Below are positions 51,472 to 60,878 of a DNA stretch of 64,000 bases, one piece after another. Below the pieces are notes generated by a model. That model saw nothing but the letters and a program-made list of their open reading frames with translations. It was not told the origin of the DNA and searched no databases. This DNA comes from Streptomyces poonensis (GTDB lineage: Bacteria; Actinomycetota; Actinomycetes; Streptomycetales; Streptomycetaceae): assembly GCF_014650915.1 (NCBI RefSeq), contig NZ_BMVW01000003.1, positions 248,001 through 312,000 of the forward strand, written 5' to 3'. The stretch's first letter is position 1. Every line of letters begins with the position of its first letter. The translations under genes were made by a program, and so were the position numbers.

Positions 51472-52815
51472 TCATGGATGATCCGTGCTCCGGTGCTCGA
51501 CGATCACCGGTGCCCGATCTGGATGGACGTCGATGCGGGCCACGGCTCGCGCCCGGACGCCCGGGGGGACGCGCAGGACCCAACGCCCGCAGATCACGGC
51601 GACAGCTGTGACCATTTCGAGTTGGGCGAAGGTGTTCCCCATGCACTGATGGGGGCCGGCGGCGTAGGGGACGAAGGCCCTGGGGAACTTCAGCGCGGTG
51701 CCGTCGGGGGCCCAACGGTCGGGATCGAAGCGATGCGGGTCACGGAACCAGCGGGGATCGTGGTGCAGGAGATGGGGACTGTAGATGATCTCCGTCCCCG
51801 CCGGCAGGTCGACGTCCCCCAACCGGACCTGCCGGATGCTTCTGCGCATGAACAGCCAGGCCGCGGAGAACCGCAGCGCCTCGTTCACGATGCGCCGGGT
51901 GTAGACGAGCCGGGGCAGCTGATCGTAGCCGGGCGGTCGGCCGGACAGGACCTGATCGAGCTCGCCGTGGAGGCGTCGCTGTACGGGCGGACGGGCGGCG
52001 ATCTCGTAGAACGCCCAGGCAAGGGCGGCTCCCACCGTCTCCACCGCGGCGGAGATGAGGGTGACCACCTGGTCGTACACCTCGTCGTCGGTCAACCCCG
52101 CGCCGGTGTCGTCCCGGCTCGCCAGCAGCATCGACATGAGGTCGCCGTGATCCGTGCCGCTGCGCCGGTAGGCGGCGATGGACGTCCCGATCGCCGTACG
52201 CAGCTCCGCCACCGCCCGCTCGAAGCGGCGGTTGCCGGGCGTGGGCACGGCTGCCCACCAGTCGGGGAGCGAAGTGCGCCGGATCACGCCGTTGGTCAGG
52301 ACGGGAAGCACACGGCGCATCACGTCGCCGACGTGGGTGCCCAGCGCGGGGGAGAACAGTGCCCGGGTCGCGATGGACATGGACAGTTCGTCCATCGCGT
52401 GGTTCATGTCCACGACCTGGCCCGGCCGCCAACGCAGTGCGGTGGCCCGCGCCTGGTCCCTCATCACCGCGGAGTAGGCCGGCAGCCGGTCGCGGTGGAA
52501 GGACGGCTGCACCATGCGGCGCTGACGCCGGTGCGCGTTCCCCGAGGACGTGCCCAGGCCCGATCCCAGGAAGCGGGACGCCTTCTCGAAGAGCCAACCG
52601 CGTTCGAAGTCACGCGCGTTCGTGACCAGCACCCGGTGGGTGAGTTCGGGAGTGGTGGTGACGTACGCGGGCCGTGGCCCGAGTTTGATGCGGACGAGGT
52701 CGCCGTGGGCGGGGAGCGAGGAGATGAAGGCGAGCGGGCGGCGAGCGATCATCATCCCGTGACCGAGGAGCGGAAGAGCGCCGGGAGCTTCGGGGATCTG
52801 TGAGAGCGGCGTCAT
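51472..52815 (-). CDS. Cytochrome P450 of the terpene operon (second)
   Basis: 447 residues from ATG 52815. Eukaryote-like bacterial P450 of the pentalenene-oxygenase type: RRQRRMVQPSFHRDRL, PTPGNRRFERAV, I-helix AAVETVGAALAWAF (Glu-Thr pair kept), ExxR as EALR and the haem loop YAAGPHQCMGN (Cys391). The first residue of the haem loop is Tyr instead of the usual Phe. It lies 20 bp after the first P450 gene and is the last gene of the operon. It probably oxidises the terpene made by the synthase. Confidence 0.92.
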   Translation of the reverse strand: MTPLSQIPEAPGALPLLGHGMMIARRPLAFISSLPAHGDLVRIKLGPRPAYVTTTPELTHRVLVTNARDFERGWLFEKASRFLGSGLGTSSGNAHRRQRRMVQPSFHRDRLPAYSAVMRDQARATALRWRPGQVVDMNHAMDELSMSIATRALFSPALGTHVGDVMRRVLPVLTNGVIRRTSLPDWWAAVPTPGNRRFERAVAELRTAIGTSIAAYRRSGTDHGDLMSMLLASRDDTGAGLTDDEVYDQVVTLISAAVETVGAALAWAFYEIAARPPVQRRLHGELDQVLSGRPPGYDQLPRLVYTRRIVNEALRFSAAWLFMRRSIRQVRLGDVDLPAGTEIIYSPHLLHHDPRWFRDPHRFDPDRWAPDGTALKFPRAFVPYAAGPHQCMGNTFAQLEMVTAVAVICGRWVLRVPPGVRARAVARIDVHPDRAPVIVEHRSTDHP

Positions 52816-52835
52816 GCGTGCCTCCAACGGAGCGG

Positions 52836-54170
52836 TCAGCAGGGATGGACGATCATCGGTAGGTGGCACGGCCTGCTCGTGCCGGCCATGACCTCCCGGA
52901 TCCGATGGCCCGGCACCGGGGTGAAGCTGAATCGGTTGAGGAGCGTGGCCAAGGTGATGGTCATGCTGGACCAGGCGAAACTCTCGCCGAGACAGCCGTG
53001 CCGGCCCACGCCGAACGGAAGGTAGGTCTCCGGGTCGATGTGCGGGGCCCGGTCGGGAGCCCAGCGGTCGGGGTCGAAGTCGGCCGGAGCGGCGTAGTGA
53101 CGCCGGTCGCGGTGCAGGGCGTGAGGGCTGATGAAGAACTGCGTGCCACGCGGATAGTGCCGGCCGTCCACTTCCACGTCCTGGAGCGCCCTGCGAGGCA
53201 GCAGTGCCAGGGGATGCAGCCGCAGTACTTCGTGCAGGACCTGGCGAAGGCGGGCGAGCCGGGGCAGGTCCCCATGGCGAGCAGCAGCCCGCTCACCGAG
53301 GCAGTCCCGCACCTCGCGGCGTACCCGCTCTTCGACGGCCCGGTGGTTCCCCAGATAGTGGAAGGCCCACGACAGTGCGGTGGCCGTGCTCTCGGACGCG
53401 GCGACCATGAAGGTGACCGCCTCGTCGTAGACCTGCTCACGTGGCATGGCCCGTCCGCTGTCCGCGTCGCGTGCGGCGAGCAGCATGGACAGCAGATCCC
53501 CCTGGTCGCCGCCTACGGCGCGGTAGTCGTCGATGACGCTCAGGACTGCCCTGAGCATCCGCTGCCGCGCCCGGGCGAAACGGCGGTTCCCCGGCGTGGG
53601 GAGCTTCTCGAGAAGGGGCACCGGAGACAGTGCCCGGGCGGTGATGGTCGACAGGAAGACGGGGAGCGAGTGCTGGATCTCCGTGACCGCGTGATCCGCT
53701 AGGCGCGAGGAGAACAGTGTCCGGGCCGCGGTGGTGATGGTCAGACGGTGCATCTCCGCGTCCATCCGCAGGTGCCGGCCCGGCTGCCATGCCTGGGAGA
53801 GTTCTTCGGCCAGAGCCGTCATCACCTCGGCGTACAAGGGGATGCGGGTGCTCTGGAACGCCGGGTGGATCAGGCGCCGCTGCTGTCGATGGAACTCCCC
53901 GCTGGAGGTGACGACACCATTGCCCAGCACTGCGGAAGCCTTCTCGAAGAGCGAGCCCTTGTCGTAGTGCGCGGCGTCGGACACCAGGATCTGCCGGATG
54001 ACGCGTGGGGAGTTGATCACATAGACGGGGCGTGGGCCGACGCCGATCTCCACCACGTCACCCCAGGCGCGTGCCCGCAGCAGGAGGCCGAAGGGATCAC
54101 GCCGCAGGGCCAGTGCGTGCCCCAGCCCGGGTACTCCCCCTGGCAGCCGGGGAATCGCGGTGCCGCTCAT
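52836..54170 (-). CDS. Cytochrome P450 of the terpene operon (first)
   Basis: 444 residues from ATG 54170, which overlaps the terpene synthase stop (ATGA). It has the same subfamily look as its neighbour (RQQRRLIHPAFQSTRIP, PTPGNRRFARAR), I-helix VAASESTATALSWAF (Glu-Ser-Thr), ExxR as EVLRLHP and a canonical haem loop FGVGRHGCLG (Cys393). The two P450s look like an old tandem duplication that has diverged. Coupling to the synthase strongly suggests that its substrate is the synthase product. No ferredoxin or reductase gene is nearby. Confidence 0.93.
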   Translation of the reverse strand: MSGTAIPRLPGGVPGLGHALALRRDPFGLLLRARAWGDVVEIGVGPRPVYVINSPRVIRQILVSDAAHYDKGSLFEKASAVLGNGVVTSSGEFHRQQRRLIHPAFQSTRIPLYAEVMTALAEELSQAWQPGRHLRMDAEMHRLTITTAARTLFSSRLADHAVTEIQHSLPVFLSTITARALSPVPLLEKLPTPGNRRFARARQRMLRAVLSVIDDYRAVGGDQGDLLSMLLAARDADSGRAMPREQVYDEAVTFMVAASESTATALSWAFHYLGNHRAVEERVRREVRDCLGERAAARHGDLPRLARLRQVLHEVLRLHPLALLPRRALQDVEVDGRHYPRGTQFFISPHALHRDRRHYAAPADFDPDRWAPDRAPHIDPETYLPFGVGRHGCLGESFAWSSMTITLATLLNRFSFTPVPGHRIREVMAGTSRPCHLPMIVHPC

Positions 54171-55210
54171 CGGTTCTCCGTCCGCCGAGAACGGATGACC
54201 GTGCGGTCCGGCCGTAGTTCCACGTATCCGGATTTGAGGCCGTTCCAGATGTAGCCCTCACCGTGGTAGCGCGGGGTGAGGTAGTTCCAGTGCTGGTTTC
54301 CGCTGATGATGTGGCCGAGCCTGTCCAAGTAAGGTTCCAGTTCCGGTAATGCGGAGAGGAGACGGTCACGCTCGGCCAGGAACTGCTGTTCCTTCTCGTC
54401 GATCAGGGCGCATGCCTCGTCCACGGCTTCCTGGAGCCCGGTCCCCTTGTGCAGGGCCCAGGCCACGACCCCGTTGACGCAGTCACCGCTGCACAGTTCC
54501 TTGCGGACGGAGAAGACGTCATTGGTCAGAGTGACGTGGTCATTGACCAGGTTGGCGGCCGTCCGTGTGGCGTGGAACGCCTTCTCCGTGACGTTCATGC
54601 CACGCTCCACCTGGGCCAGCGCCATGAAGACGGGCATGCCGATGGTCTCCCTGCGCATGCACAGGTAGGTGTCCCAGCCCTGCCAGCGCAGCGCTCCCAC
54701 TCCCCTGCGGTACGGGAGTTCCTTGAGGCAGCCGAGGAAGAACTCCCTCAGCGCCAGCTCCAGGCGCCGCGCCGCCATGGGCGAGGCCTCATGCGCCGAG
54801 CGCTTCCACAGGTCCTCTATCGCCTGGGCGAGCCATCCCTCCGCGGAGACGAACCGCCCCGGCGGAGCGGGCACCACGAAGGCCTGCGCCAGAGTCGATC
54901 GGCGGGACAGGTCGTCGTACAGGAACAGAGTGCACGTCCACTCCGCGGCAAGCAGCGCGGTTGTGAAATCCCAGTCCGCCGCTATGTACTCGCTCCACTC
55001 CATCGTGGCATCGAGGTAACGCTCTGCCGTCTTCTCGTCACCGAAGTGCAGGAAATCACGCGACCAATCCCATGTCATGGCTTCGAGTCGCGGTTTGTCC
55101 TGGTGAATACGGACAGGAATGCGCATGGGGAGCGGCGGCAGGTAGAACGACCCCATCCTCTGCAGGAGTCGTGACACATCACACGCTGCCGACTTCACTT
55201 CGTCAGGCAC
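54167..55210 (-). CDS. Class I terpene synthase (cyclase)
   Basis: 347 residues from GTG 55210 (AAAGGTGG upstream). It has the all-alpha class I fold with the NSE triad intact, NDVFSVRKE (Asn230, Ser234, Glu238), a pyrophosphate-sensor Arg region (CMRRETIGMP, about 185-193) and the C-terminal Arg-Tyr pair (TPRYHG, 314-315). The Asp-rich motif is DDLSRR (99-104): the acid normally at the end of DDxxD/DDxxxE is missing. Product class (mono-, sesqui- or diterpene) cannot be read. First gene of a three-gene operon with two P450s. Confidence 0.9.
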   Translation of the reverse strand: MPDEVKSAACDVSRLLQRMGSFYLPPLPMRIPVRIHQDKPRLEAMTWDWSRDFLHFGDEKTAERYLDATMEWSEYIAADWDFTTALLAAEWTCTLFLYDDLSRRSTLAQAFVVPAPPGRFVSAEGWLAQAIEDLWKRSAHEASPMAARRLELALREFFLGCLKELPYRRGVGALRWQGWDTYLCMRRETIGMPVFMALAQVERGMNVTEKAFHATRTAANLVNDHVTLTNDVFSVRKELCSGDCVNGVVAWALHKGTGLQEAVDEACALIDEKEQQFLAERDRLLSALPELEPYLDRLGHIISGNQHWNYLTPRYHGEGYIWNGLKSGYVELRPDRTVIRSRRTENR

Positions 55211-55543
55211 CTCACACCACCTTTCTCGTTCTTTGGTCGGGTTGCGGCCGCGGAGCGGCATACCTTCCCGGGCCCTGGCCGCACTGACCGCGCCGCGGCC
55301 GACGCCCACGCCTTCCTGCTGAACGGGAACCTCCCTTCGCGGCTACGGCTGCATCGGGGATGAGGCCGAGAGTTTCGTCGAGCAGAGGACACACCGGATT
55401 CCGTGACGATCTCGATCACTTGCCTCGCGTGCGGAAACATCCGGCCCATTCCGTTGCCACACGGCACACCGAGGTCGGCTTCGCGGCATTCGGCGGGTCC
55501 GTCGACCACGCGGCTCACGCCCACGATCCGGAGGGAGTGAGGG
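55211..55543 (+). other. 333-bp gap upstream of the terpene operon
   Basis: It should contain the promoter of the terpene synthase operon (minus strand). No gene is supported and I see no clear operator. Confidence 0.45.
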
Positions 55544-55636
55544 AAGCTGCCGAAGGCCTACGGGAGACCGCACCAGCACGGCGAGACCCGCATCGCCTGG
55601 GCCACCACCGCCCTGATGCTCCGGCAGCTGACCGGA
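55544..55636 (+). pseudogene. C-terminal fragment of an IS5-like transposase
   Basis: About 30 codons give RPHQHGETRIAWATTALMLR then QLTG, resembling the last helix of IS5-family transposases ('L-P-x-R-S-E-A-M-I-x-L-A-M-x-x-L-M-x-R-R-L-T-G'). No other part of the transposase remains on either side. It is a weak but specific match. Confidence 0.45.
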
Positions 55637-56204
55637 CCGGTCGGACGACGGCCCGTGCGACCGCGACAGGCGGCGGCCCCGGCAACCAGGACGGTGCGGA
55701 TCCGGACCGGCCTACGGAATGTCCTCATGACGCCTCCCATGTCCCCGGGACCCAGACGGCGGTCGATGAGTCGCGCTCCGCCCAGGGCGATAACAGGGTG
55801 ATGCGAACGCGGCATGCCGGGAAGGGAGCGAGCCTGTGCCGGTACAGGGCGCTCGACAACACCCGAACAGGAACACACGCTTCCATGTGATAGGGACGTG
55901 TCCCATGGGTTTGATGTGTCGAGTGGCAGCCTCCTCCTTGGGCTTGGCTCACTCCCGCGGACCACCCATCGCGGCCCGCTCTCGCTTCGACGGTCGGCCG
56001 CTGTCGATCCAGCGGATGCCCCGCGTTGAACGTCCCTGTCCGGGGCCGACATCACAGCAGGGCGTGGACGTGGTCGGGTAGGCGGGCGGGGTGTCGTCGC
56101 CGAGGTCGAGTCCGACACCGGCCGACACCGGGGCGGTCTCATGCCTTCTGCGTACGGCGATCTCGTGGTGTAGGTGCAGGGCGACGGCGTCACTCGAGCC
56201 GCCC
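55637..56204 (+). other. 568-bp gap with no recognisable gene
   Basis: Short frames exist on both strands (for example 55949-56395 minus) but none has family resemblance or a convincing ribosome-binding site. It appears to be debris between the terpene operon and the flavin monooxygenase locus. Confidence 0.45.
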
Positions 56205-56300
56205 AGCGTCCGGCGGGCGTCGCTGGCCTCCGTCGTGGCGAGCGTCGCGATCAGCGTCACCGGCGGCATCGTCCGCATCACCGGCTCCGGACAACGCTGA
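56205..56300 (+). pseudogene. Fragment of haem A synthase (CtaA/COX15)
   Basis: The frame reads SLASVVASVAISVTGGIVRI followed by TGSG, then a stop. This is the first membrane helix and the 'V-T-G-G-x-V-R-L-T-G-S-G' signature of bacterial CtaA proteins. The remaining roughly 270 residues are absent. Ctags of respiratory housekeeping genes are not expected here, so the piece arrived by rearrangement. Confidence 0.65.
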
Positions 56301-56435
56301 CACGCCCGTCGCCCCGAGCGGTGACGAAGGAGCTTCATGCCGTGGGAAGGCGGCGTGCCGGACGGAGCCGGACAGAGCCGAACCGAGCTTCCCAATCTCA
56401 GAGCCCTCTGATGTCACGCCGCTAACGTCCAGTCC

Positions 56436-57998
56436 ATGGTGCGCGACTACCTGATCATCGGGGCCGGACCGGCCGGACTTCAGCTCGCCGCTTCGCTGGA
56501 ACGTGACGGACGGGACTACGTCGTCCTGGAGCGGGGAAGCGGACCCGGCACGTTCTTCACCAGGTACCCCAGACATCGGCAGCTCATCTCGATCAACAAG
56601 GTGAACACCGGGTACACCGACCCGGAACTCGACCTCCGGATGGACTGGAACTCGCTGCTCAGCGACGACCCGGAACTGCTGTTCACCAAGTACAGCGAGG
56701 AGTACTTCCCCCGCGCCGACGACCTCGTGCGCTATCTGGCCGACTTCGCGGACCGCACCGGCGTCCGCGTCGAGTACGGCACCGATGTCGTGCGGGTCTC
56801 CCGTGAGAACGGCGCGGACGGCGCGGACGGCGTCTTCACCGTCCTCGACGCCGCCGGACGGACGTGGCGGGCGCGGCGGCTCGTCGTGGCGACCGGCGTC
56901 TCCCGGCTCAACGAGCCGCCCATCCCCGGCATCGAACTCGCCGAGCGCTACGACGAGTTCGACACCGACCCGGTGTCCTTCACCAACCAGCGGGTGCTGA
57001 TCATCGGCAAGGGCAACTCCGCGTTCGAGACGGCCGACGCCCTCATGGCGAAGGCCGCGGTCATCCACGTCGCCGGCCCGCACTCGCTCAGGATGGCCTG
57101 GAAGACCCACTTCGTGGGCCACCTGCGCGCGGTGAACAACAACTTCCTGGACAGCTACCAGCTCAAGTCCCAGAACGCCGTCCTGGACGGCACCGTGGAG
57201 AACATCGAGAGGACCGCCGACGGCGGGTTCCGGGTGGTCTTCCGCTACGCCCGGACCTCGGAACGCCTCCGCGAGCTGCGCTACGACCGGATCATCCTGT
57301 GCGCCGGCTTCCGCTTCGACGCGGACGTCTTCGACGGGACCTGCCGCCCCGCACTCGTCATCGACGACCGCTTCCCCGAGCAGACTTCCGCCTACGAGTC
57401 GGTGAACGTGCCGGGCCTGTACTTCGCCGGCACGCTGACCCAGCAGCGCGACTTCAAGAAGGGCACCAACGGCTTCATCCACGGCTTCCGTTACGGGGTG
57501 CGCGCCCTGCACCGCATCCTGGACGCCCGCTACCACGACGCGCCCTGGCCCGCCCGGCCACTGCCCGCGGCGCCCGAGGCGATCGCCGACGCCGTCGTCG
57601 CCCGCGTCAACCGCTCGTCCGGGCTCTGGCAGCAGTTCGGGGTCCTCGGTGACGTGGTCGGGGTGGCGGGCGACCAGGCCCTGTACCAGGAGGAGGTGCC
57701 GCTCGCGTACGCCACCGACGGTGGTCTCGGTCCCGCCGAGCACCGGTTCGTCGTCGACCTGGAGTACGGGCCCGACCACGACGGCGTCGACCCGTTCGAC
57801 GTCACCGTCCCGCGCGTGACCGAGAACGACGTGGAGCACGCGAGCGACTCCAGCTACCTCCACCCCGTCGTCCGGTACTACCGCGACGGCGTCCTCGCCG
57901 GCACCCACCATCTGGCGGAGAACCTGGAGAACGAGTGGGACGTCCCGGCGGTCCACCAGCAGCCGCTCGCCGCGTTCGTGAAGGAGTGCCTTGGCTGA
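56436..57998 (+). CDS. FOXRED2-like flavin-dependent monooxygenase (first of a pair)
   Basis: 520 residues from ATG 56436. The FAD fold lies at the N-terminus (YLIIGAGPAGLQLAASLER, then ERGSGPGTFFTRYPRHRQL). The NADPH-binding loop is VLIIGKGNSAFETADALM near residue 190, and NVPGLYFAGTLTQQRDFKKG near 325 closes the FAD site. The C-terminal 150 residues (RVNRSSGLWQQFGVLGDVV, LHPVVRYYRDGVLAG, HHLAENLENEWD) form a region I know only from FOXRED2-like proteins. The gene at 63332-64000 encodes a clear paralogue. It overlaps the ligase start by 8 bp. The substrate is unknown; hydroxylation of an amine or aldehyde is plausible for this flavoenzyme class. Confidence 0.88.
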   Translation: MVRDYLIIGAGPAGLQLAASLERDGRDYVVLERGSGPGTFFTRYPRHRQLISINKVNTGYTDPELDLRMDWNSLLSDDPELLFTKYSEEYFPRADDLVRYLADFADRTGVRVEYGTDVVRVSRENGADGADGVFTVLDAAGRTWRARRLVVATGVSRLNEPPIPGIELAERYDEFDTDPVSFTNQRVLIIGKGNSAFETADALMAKAAVIHVAGPHSLRMAWKTHFVGHLRAVNNNFLDSYQLKSQNAVLDGTVENIERTADGGFRVVFRYARTSERLRELRYDRIILCAGFRFDADVFDGTCRPALVIDDRFPEQTSAYESVNVPGLYFAGTLTQQRDFKKGTNGFIHGFRYGVRALHRILDARYHDAPWPARPLPAAPEAIADAVVARVNRSSGLWQQFGVLGDVVGVAGDQALYQEEVPLAYATDGGLGPAEHRFVVDLEYGPDHDGVDPFDVTVPRVTENDVEHASDSSYLHPVVRYYRDGVLAGTHHLAENLENEWDVPAVHQQPLAAFVKECLG

Positions 57999-59469
57999 GG
58001 CAGGTGAGCGGGGTGAGCCGGGTGAGCAGTTCCCGGGCCTGGTACTCGAGCTCCTCCAAGCGGCGGGCGGCCGGACGGTGTTCGAGCACGGCGACCGGGT
58101 GGTGTCCGGAGCCCAGCTGCTCGGGGCGGTACGGCGGGTGACCGGCGCGCTGCGGGAGCACGGTGTCGGGCCCGGCGACGGGGTCGCCCTGCTGCTGGGC
58201 GTCAGCCCCGAGGCGTTCGCCGCCGTCCTCGCGGCCCATGTCGTGGGCGCCCGTGTCGTCGGCGTACGGCCGGGCCTGACCCGGGCCCAGCAGGCGCATC
58301 TCCTCGCGGACGTCGCCTTCGAGGTCACCGACCGGAGCGGCGAGCGGAGCACCGGGCGGCCGGGGACCGTCGTCCTCCGGCTCGACGACCTGCTGTCGGC
58401 GGCGGACGACGGAATACGGCCGCGGGTCACGGCACGGCCGGGGGACGTCGCCCGGCTCATCCACACCAGCGGCAGCACCGGCGTTCCCAAGGCGTGTGCC
58501 CAGACGTACGCGGCGATGACCGCGGGCTGGGCGCTCCGGCCGGATGCCTGGCCGCCCGCCATCCGTGAACTCGCCGCGCGCCTGGACCGGTTCCTGGTGT
58601 TCGGCACCCTGGCGAGTCAGGTGATGATGGAGTACGGGCTGCTCGCGCTCGCGGCGGGCGACACCCTGGTCACCGCCGACCCGCCGGACCTCCCCGGCAG
58701 CATCGTGCGGCACCGGGCGACGGCGTCCGTCATCACCGTGGCCCGGCTGACGAAACTCGTGGCGGGCCAACGGGAGTCACCCGTGGACCTCGGCACGCTG
58801 CGCGCGCTGATGGTGTCCGGGTCCCCGCTGCGGCCGGGGCGGCTGCGCGAGGCCGCCGAGGTGCTCGGCCCGGTCGTCTTCCACGGGTACGGCCAGACCG
58901 AGACCGGCATGATCTCCATGGCCACCCCCGAGGACGTGCCCGGTTCGCTGGGCGTGCCGCCGGTCGAGCTGGCGGTACGGGACGCCGACGGCCGCCCCGT
59001 ACTGCCCGGCACCGACGGCGAGCTCTTCGTCCGCACCCCGGGGCAGAGCACCGGCTACTGGCAGGAACCGGCCCTGACCGCCGAGGTGTTCGTCGACGGC
59101 TGGGTGCGCACCCGCGACATCGGCCGGCTCGACGGCGAGGGCCGGCTGTGGCTCACGGGACGCGCCCGCGACGTGATCATCGTCAACGCCAACGTGTACT
59201 ACGCAGGCCCCGTCGAGCGCCTGCTCGCCACCCACCCGTCGGTGGCCGAGGCGTACGTCGTCGCCGTCCCCGACGACAGCACCGGGGAGGCCGTGCACGC
59301 GTTCGTCGTGCCCGCCGCCGGTCGGGTCCCCTCCCTCGGTGAGCTGCGCAGGCTGGTGGCGGCGGACCTGGGCGAGGCGTGCGCGCCGACCCGTCTCACC
59401 CTCATCGAGGAGGTACCGCTCACGCCCGCGGGCAAGCCCGACAAGCGGCGGCTCGCCGCCGGGGCCTGA
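57991..59469 (+). CDS. AMP-forming acyl/aryl-CoA ligase (ANL superfamily)
   Basis: 492 residues from TTG 57991, which overlaps the monooxygenase stop; GTG 58003 or 58012 are alternatives. Core motifs: LIHTSGSTGVPKACAQTYAA (P-loop), YGQTETGMISMATP, TRDIGRLDGEGRLWLTGRARD and the catalytic Lys in PAGKPDKRRL. It has no carrier domain, so it activates a free acid to an adenylate and transfers it to CoA or a free-standing carrier. It forms a two-gene operon with the FOXRED2-like protein and ends at a strong bidirectional terminator. Confidence 0.9.
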   Translation: MAEAGERGEPGEQFPGLVLELLQAAGGRTVFEHGDRVVSGAQLLGAVRRVTGALREHGVGPGDGVALLLGVSPEAFAAVLAAHVVGARVVGVRPGLTRAQQAHLLADVAFEVTDRSGERSTGRPGTVVLRLDDLLSAADDGIRPRVTARPGDVARLIHTSGSTGVPKACAQTYAAMTAGWALRPDAWPPAIRELAARLDRFLVFGTLASQVMMEYGLLALAAGDTLVTADPPDLPGSIVRHRATASVITVARLTKLVAGQRESPVDLGTLRALMVSGSPLRPGRLREAAEVLGPVVFHGYGQTETGMISMATPEDVPGSLGVPPVELAVRDADGRPVLPGTDGELFVRTPGQSTGYWQEPALTAEVFVDGWVRTRDIGRLDGEGRLWLTGRARDVIIVNANVYYAGPVERLLATHPSVAEAYVVAVPDDSTGEAVHAFVVPAAGRVPSLGELRRLVAADLGEACAPTRLTLIEEVPLTPAGKPDKRRLAAGA

Positions 59470-59534
59470 TCCGGCCGGGCCAGCGATCAACCCACAACGG
59501 CGATCCACCCGAAACGGCGATCCGCCTGCAACGG

Positions 59535-59575
59535 CCCGGCCCCACCGTCATGCCGAACGTGACGGTGGGGCCGGG
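59535..59575. terminator. Bidirectional terminator between convergent operons
   Basis: A perfect 16-bp inverted repeat, CCCGGCCCCACCGTCA with TGACGGTGGGGCCGGG, around a 9-base loop. It lies between the stop of the ligase gene (plus) and that of the antiporter (minus). Just upstream (about 59490-59534) is a short 18-bp-period repeat of ACGGCGATCC. Confidence 0.9.
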
Positions 59576-59597
59576 TCGCTCCGGGCCGTTCGGCGTC

Positions 59598-60878
59598 TCA
59601 GTGGCTCTCGACCGCGACGGCCGGGGCCGGGCGCGCACCGTCGCCCCGTGTCCCCGTCCGCGTCCGCTCCCGCCGGTCGATCCACGACAGCAGCGGTGTC
59701 GCCATGACGGTGGTGACGACGGCGACCACGACCAGGGCGCTGAACATCGCCTGGGTGACGATGCCCGCCGCCAGACCGAGATTGAGCGCGATCAGCTGCA
59801 TCAGGCCCCGCGCGTTCATCAGCGCACCGACCCGCAGCGCCACCTGGTTCGGCTCGCCGGCGGCGCGGGCGGCGAGCCAGCAGGCGCCGAACTTCCCGGC
59901 GACCGCGAACAGCACGCACCCCGCGGTGAACAGCAGCACCGGTCCGGAACCCAGCAGGGTGAAGTCGGTGTTCAGCCCGGAGTAGGTGAAGAACAGCGGC
60001 AGGAACACCGTACCGACCGGCTTGAGCGTCTCCACCGTGCGGTCGAGCTGCTGCGAACGCGGGAAGACCAGTCCGAGGCAGAACGCGCCGAACACCGCGT
60101 ACAGTCCGGTCTCGTCCGTGTACCAGGCCACCAGGAAGAGCGCGCCGACCAGCGTCAGCAGCAGGCTGTCCGGCGTGACCCGGTCGGCGAGCAGCGTGGT
60201 ACGGCCGTGCAGGCGCACCACGCCCACCATGACCAGGACGAGTCCGAACCCGCCCGCGACGGCCAGGGACACCAGCCCGGCACTGCCGCCGGCGATGCTG
60301 AACACCCCGGCGAGCAGGATCCACGCGACCGCGTCGTCGACGGAGCCGGCGCCGAGCGCGAGCGACCCGTACCGGGTGCCCGTCAGGCCCCGTTCGGCGA
60401 TGATGCGGGCCAGCATGGGGAACGCCGTCACCGCCAGCGCGACCCCGACGAACAGGGCCGACACCAGCAGGGGCACGTCCTCGGCCAGGGCGCCGGTCCG
60501 CTCGCCGACGGCGTAGATCAGCAGCACGCCGAGCAGCACCGGTACGACCACGCCCGCGGCGGAGACCAGCCCGGCGGGCCGGGCGACCCCGCGCAGCCGG
60601 TCCACTCGGAAGTCCCAGCCGACGCGGAACATGAACGCGACGAGACCGATCTGCCCCACCACGTAGAGGACCGGCCGCAGTTCCTGCGGGAAGAGGCCCG
60701 ACTCGACGCCGGGCAGCAGGGCGCCGAGCACCGACGGGCCCAGCACCACACCGGCGATCATCTCGCCGACGACGGGCGGCTGCCCGACCGTCTGCAGCAG
60801 TCGGCTGACGGCCCGGCAGACGACCAGGATGACCACGACGGCGAGGAAGAACTTGGGGGCGAGTTCCGCGGGGGTCAT
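59598..60878 (-). CDS. Cation/proton antiporter (CPA2 / NhaS-KefB family)
   Basis: 426 residues from ATG 60878, with about 12 hydrophobic segments. Typical sites are GQPPVVGEMIAGVVLGPSVL near residue 35, AVTAFPMLARII and LALGAGSVDDAVAWILLA (Asp-Asp of the transport site), then FLPLFFTYSGLNTDF and LMNARGLMQLIALNLGL. Ion exchange at the membrane is expected. It overlaps the P450 stop by ATGA. In antibiotic clusters such antiporters can export or protect against the product; here that is inference from position. Confidence 0.93.
   Translation of the reverse strand: MTPAELAPKFFLAVVVILVVCRAVSRLLQTVGQPPVVGEMIAGVVLGPSVLGALLPGVESGLFPQELRPVLYVVGQIGLVAFMFRVGWDFRVDRLRGVARPAGLVSAAGVVVPVLLGVLLIYAVGERTGALAEDVPLLVSALFVGVALAVTAFPMLARIIAERGLTGTRYGSLALGAGSVDDAVAWILLAGVFSIAGGSAGLVSLAVAGGFGLVLVMVGVVRLHGRTTLLADRVTPDSLLLTLVGALFLVAWYTDETGLYAVFGAFCLGLVFPRSQQLDRTVETLKPVGTVFLPLFFTYSGLNTDFTLLGSGPVLLFTAGCVLFAVAGKFGACWLAARAAGEPNQVALRVGALMNARGLMQLIALNLGLAAGIVTQAMFSALVVVAVVTTVMATPLLSWIDRRERTRTGTRGDGARPAPAVAVESH

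Noticed and set aside
55949-56395. Minus-strand frame of 148 codons
   Set aside because: No family resemblance, and the opposite strand carries a better match to the CtaA signature at 56205-56300.
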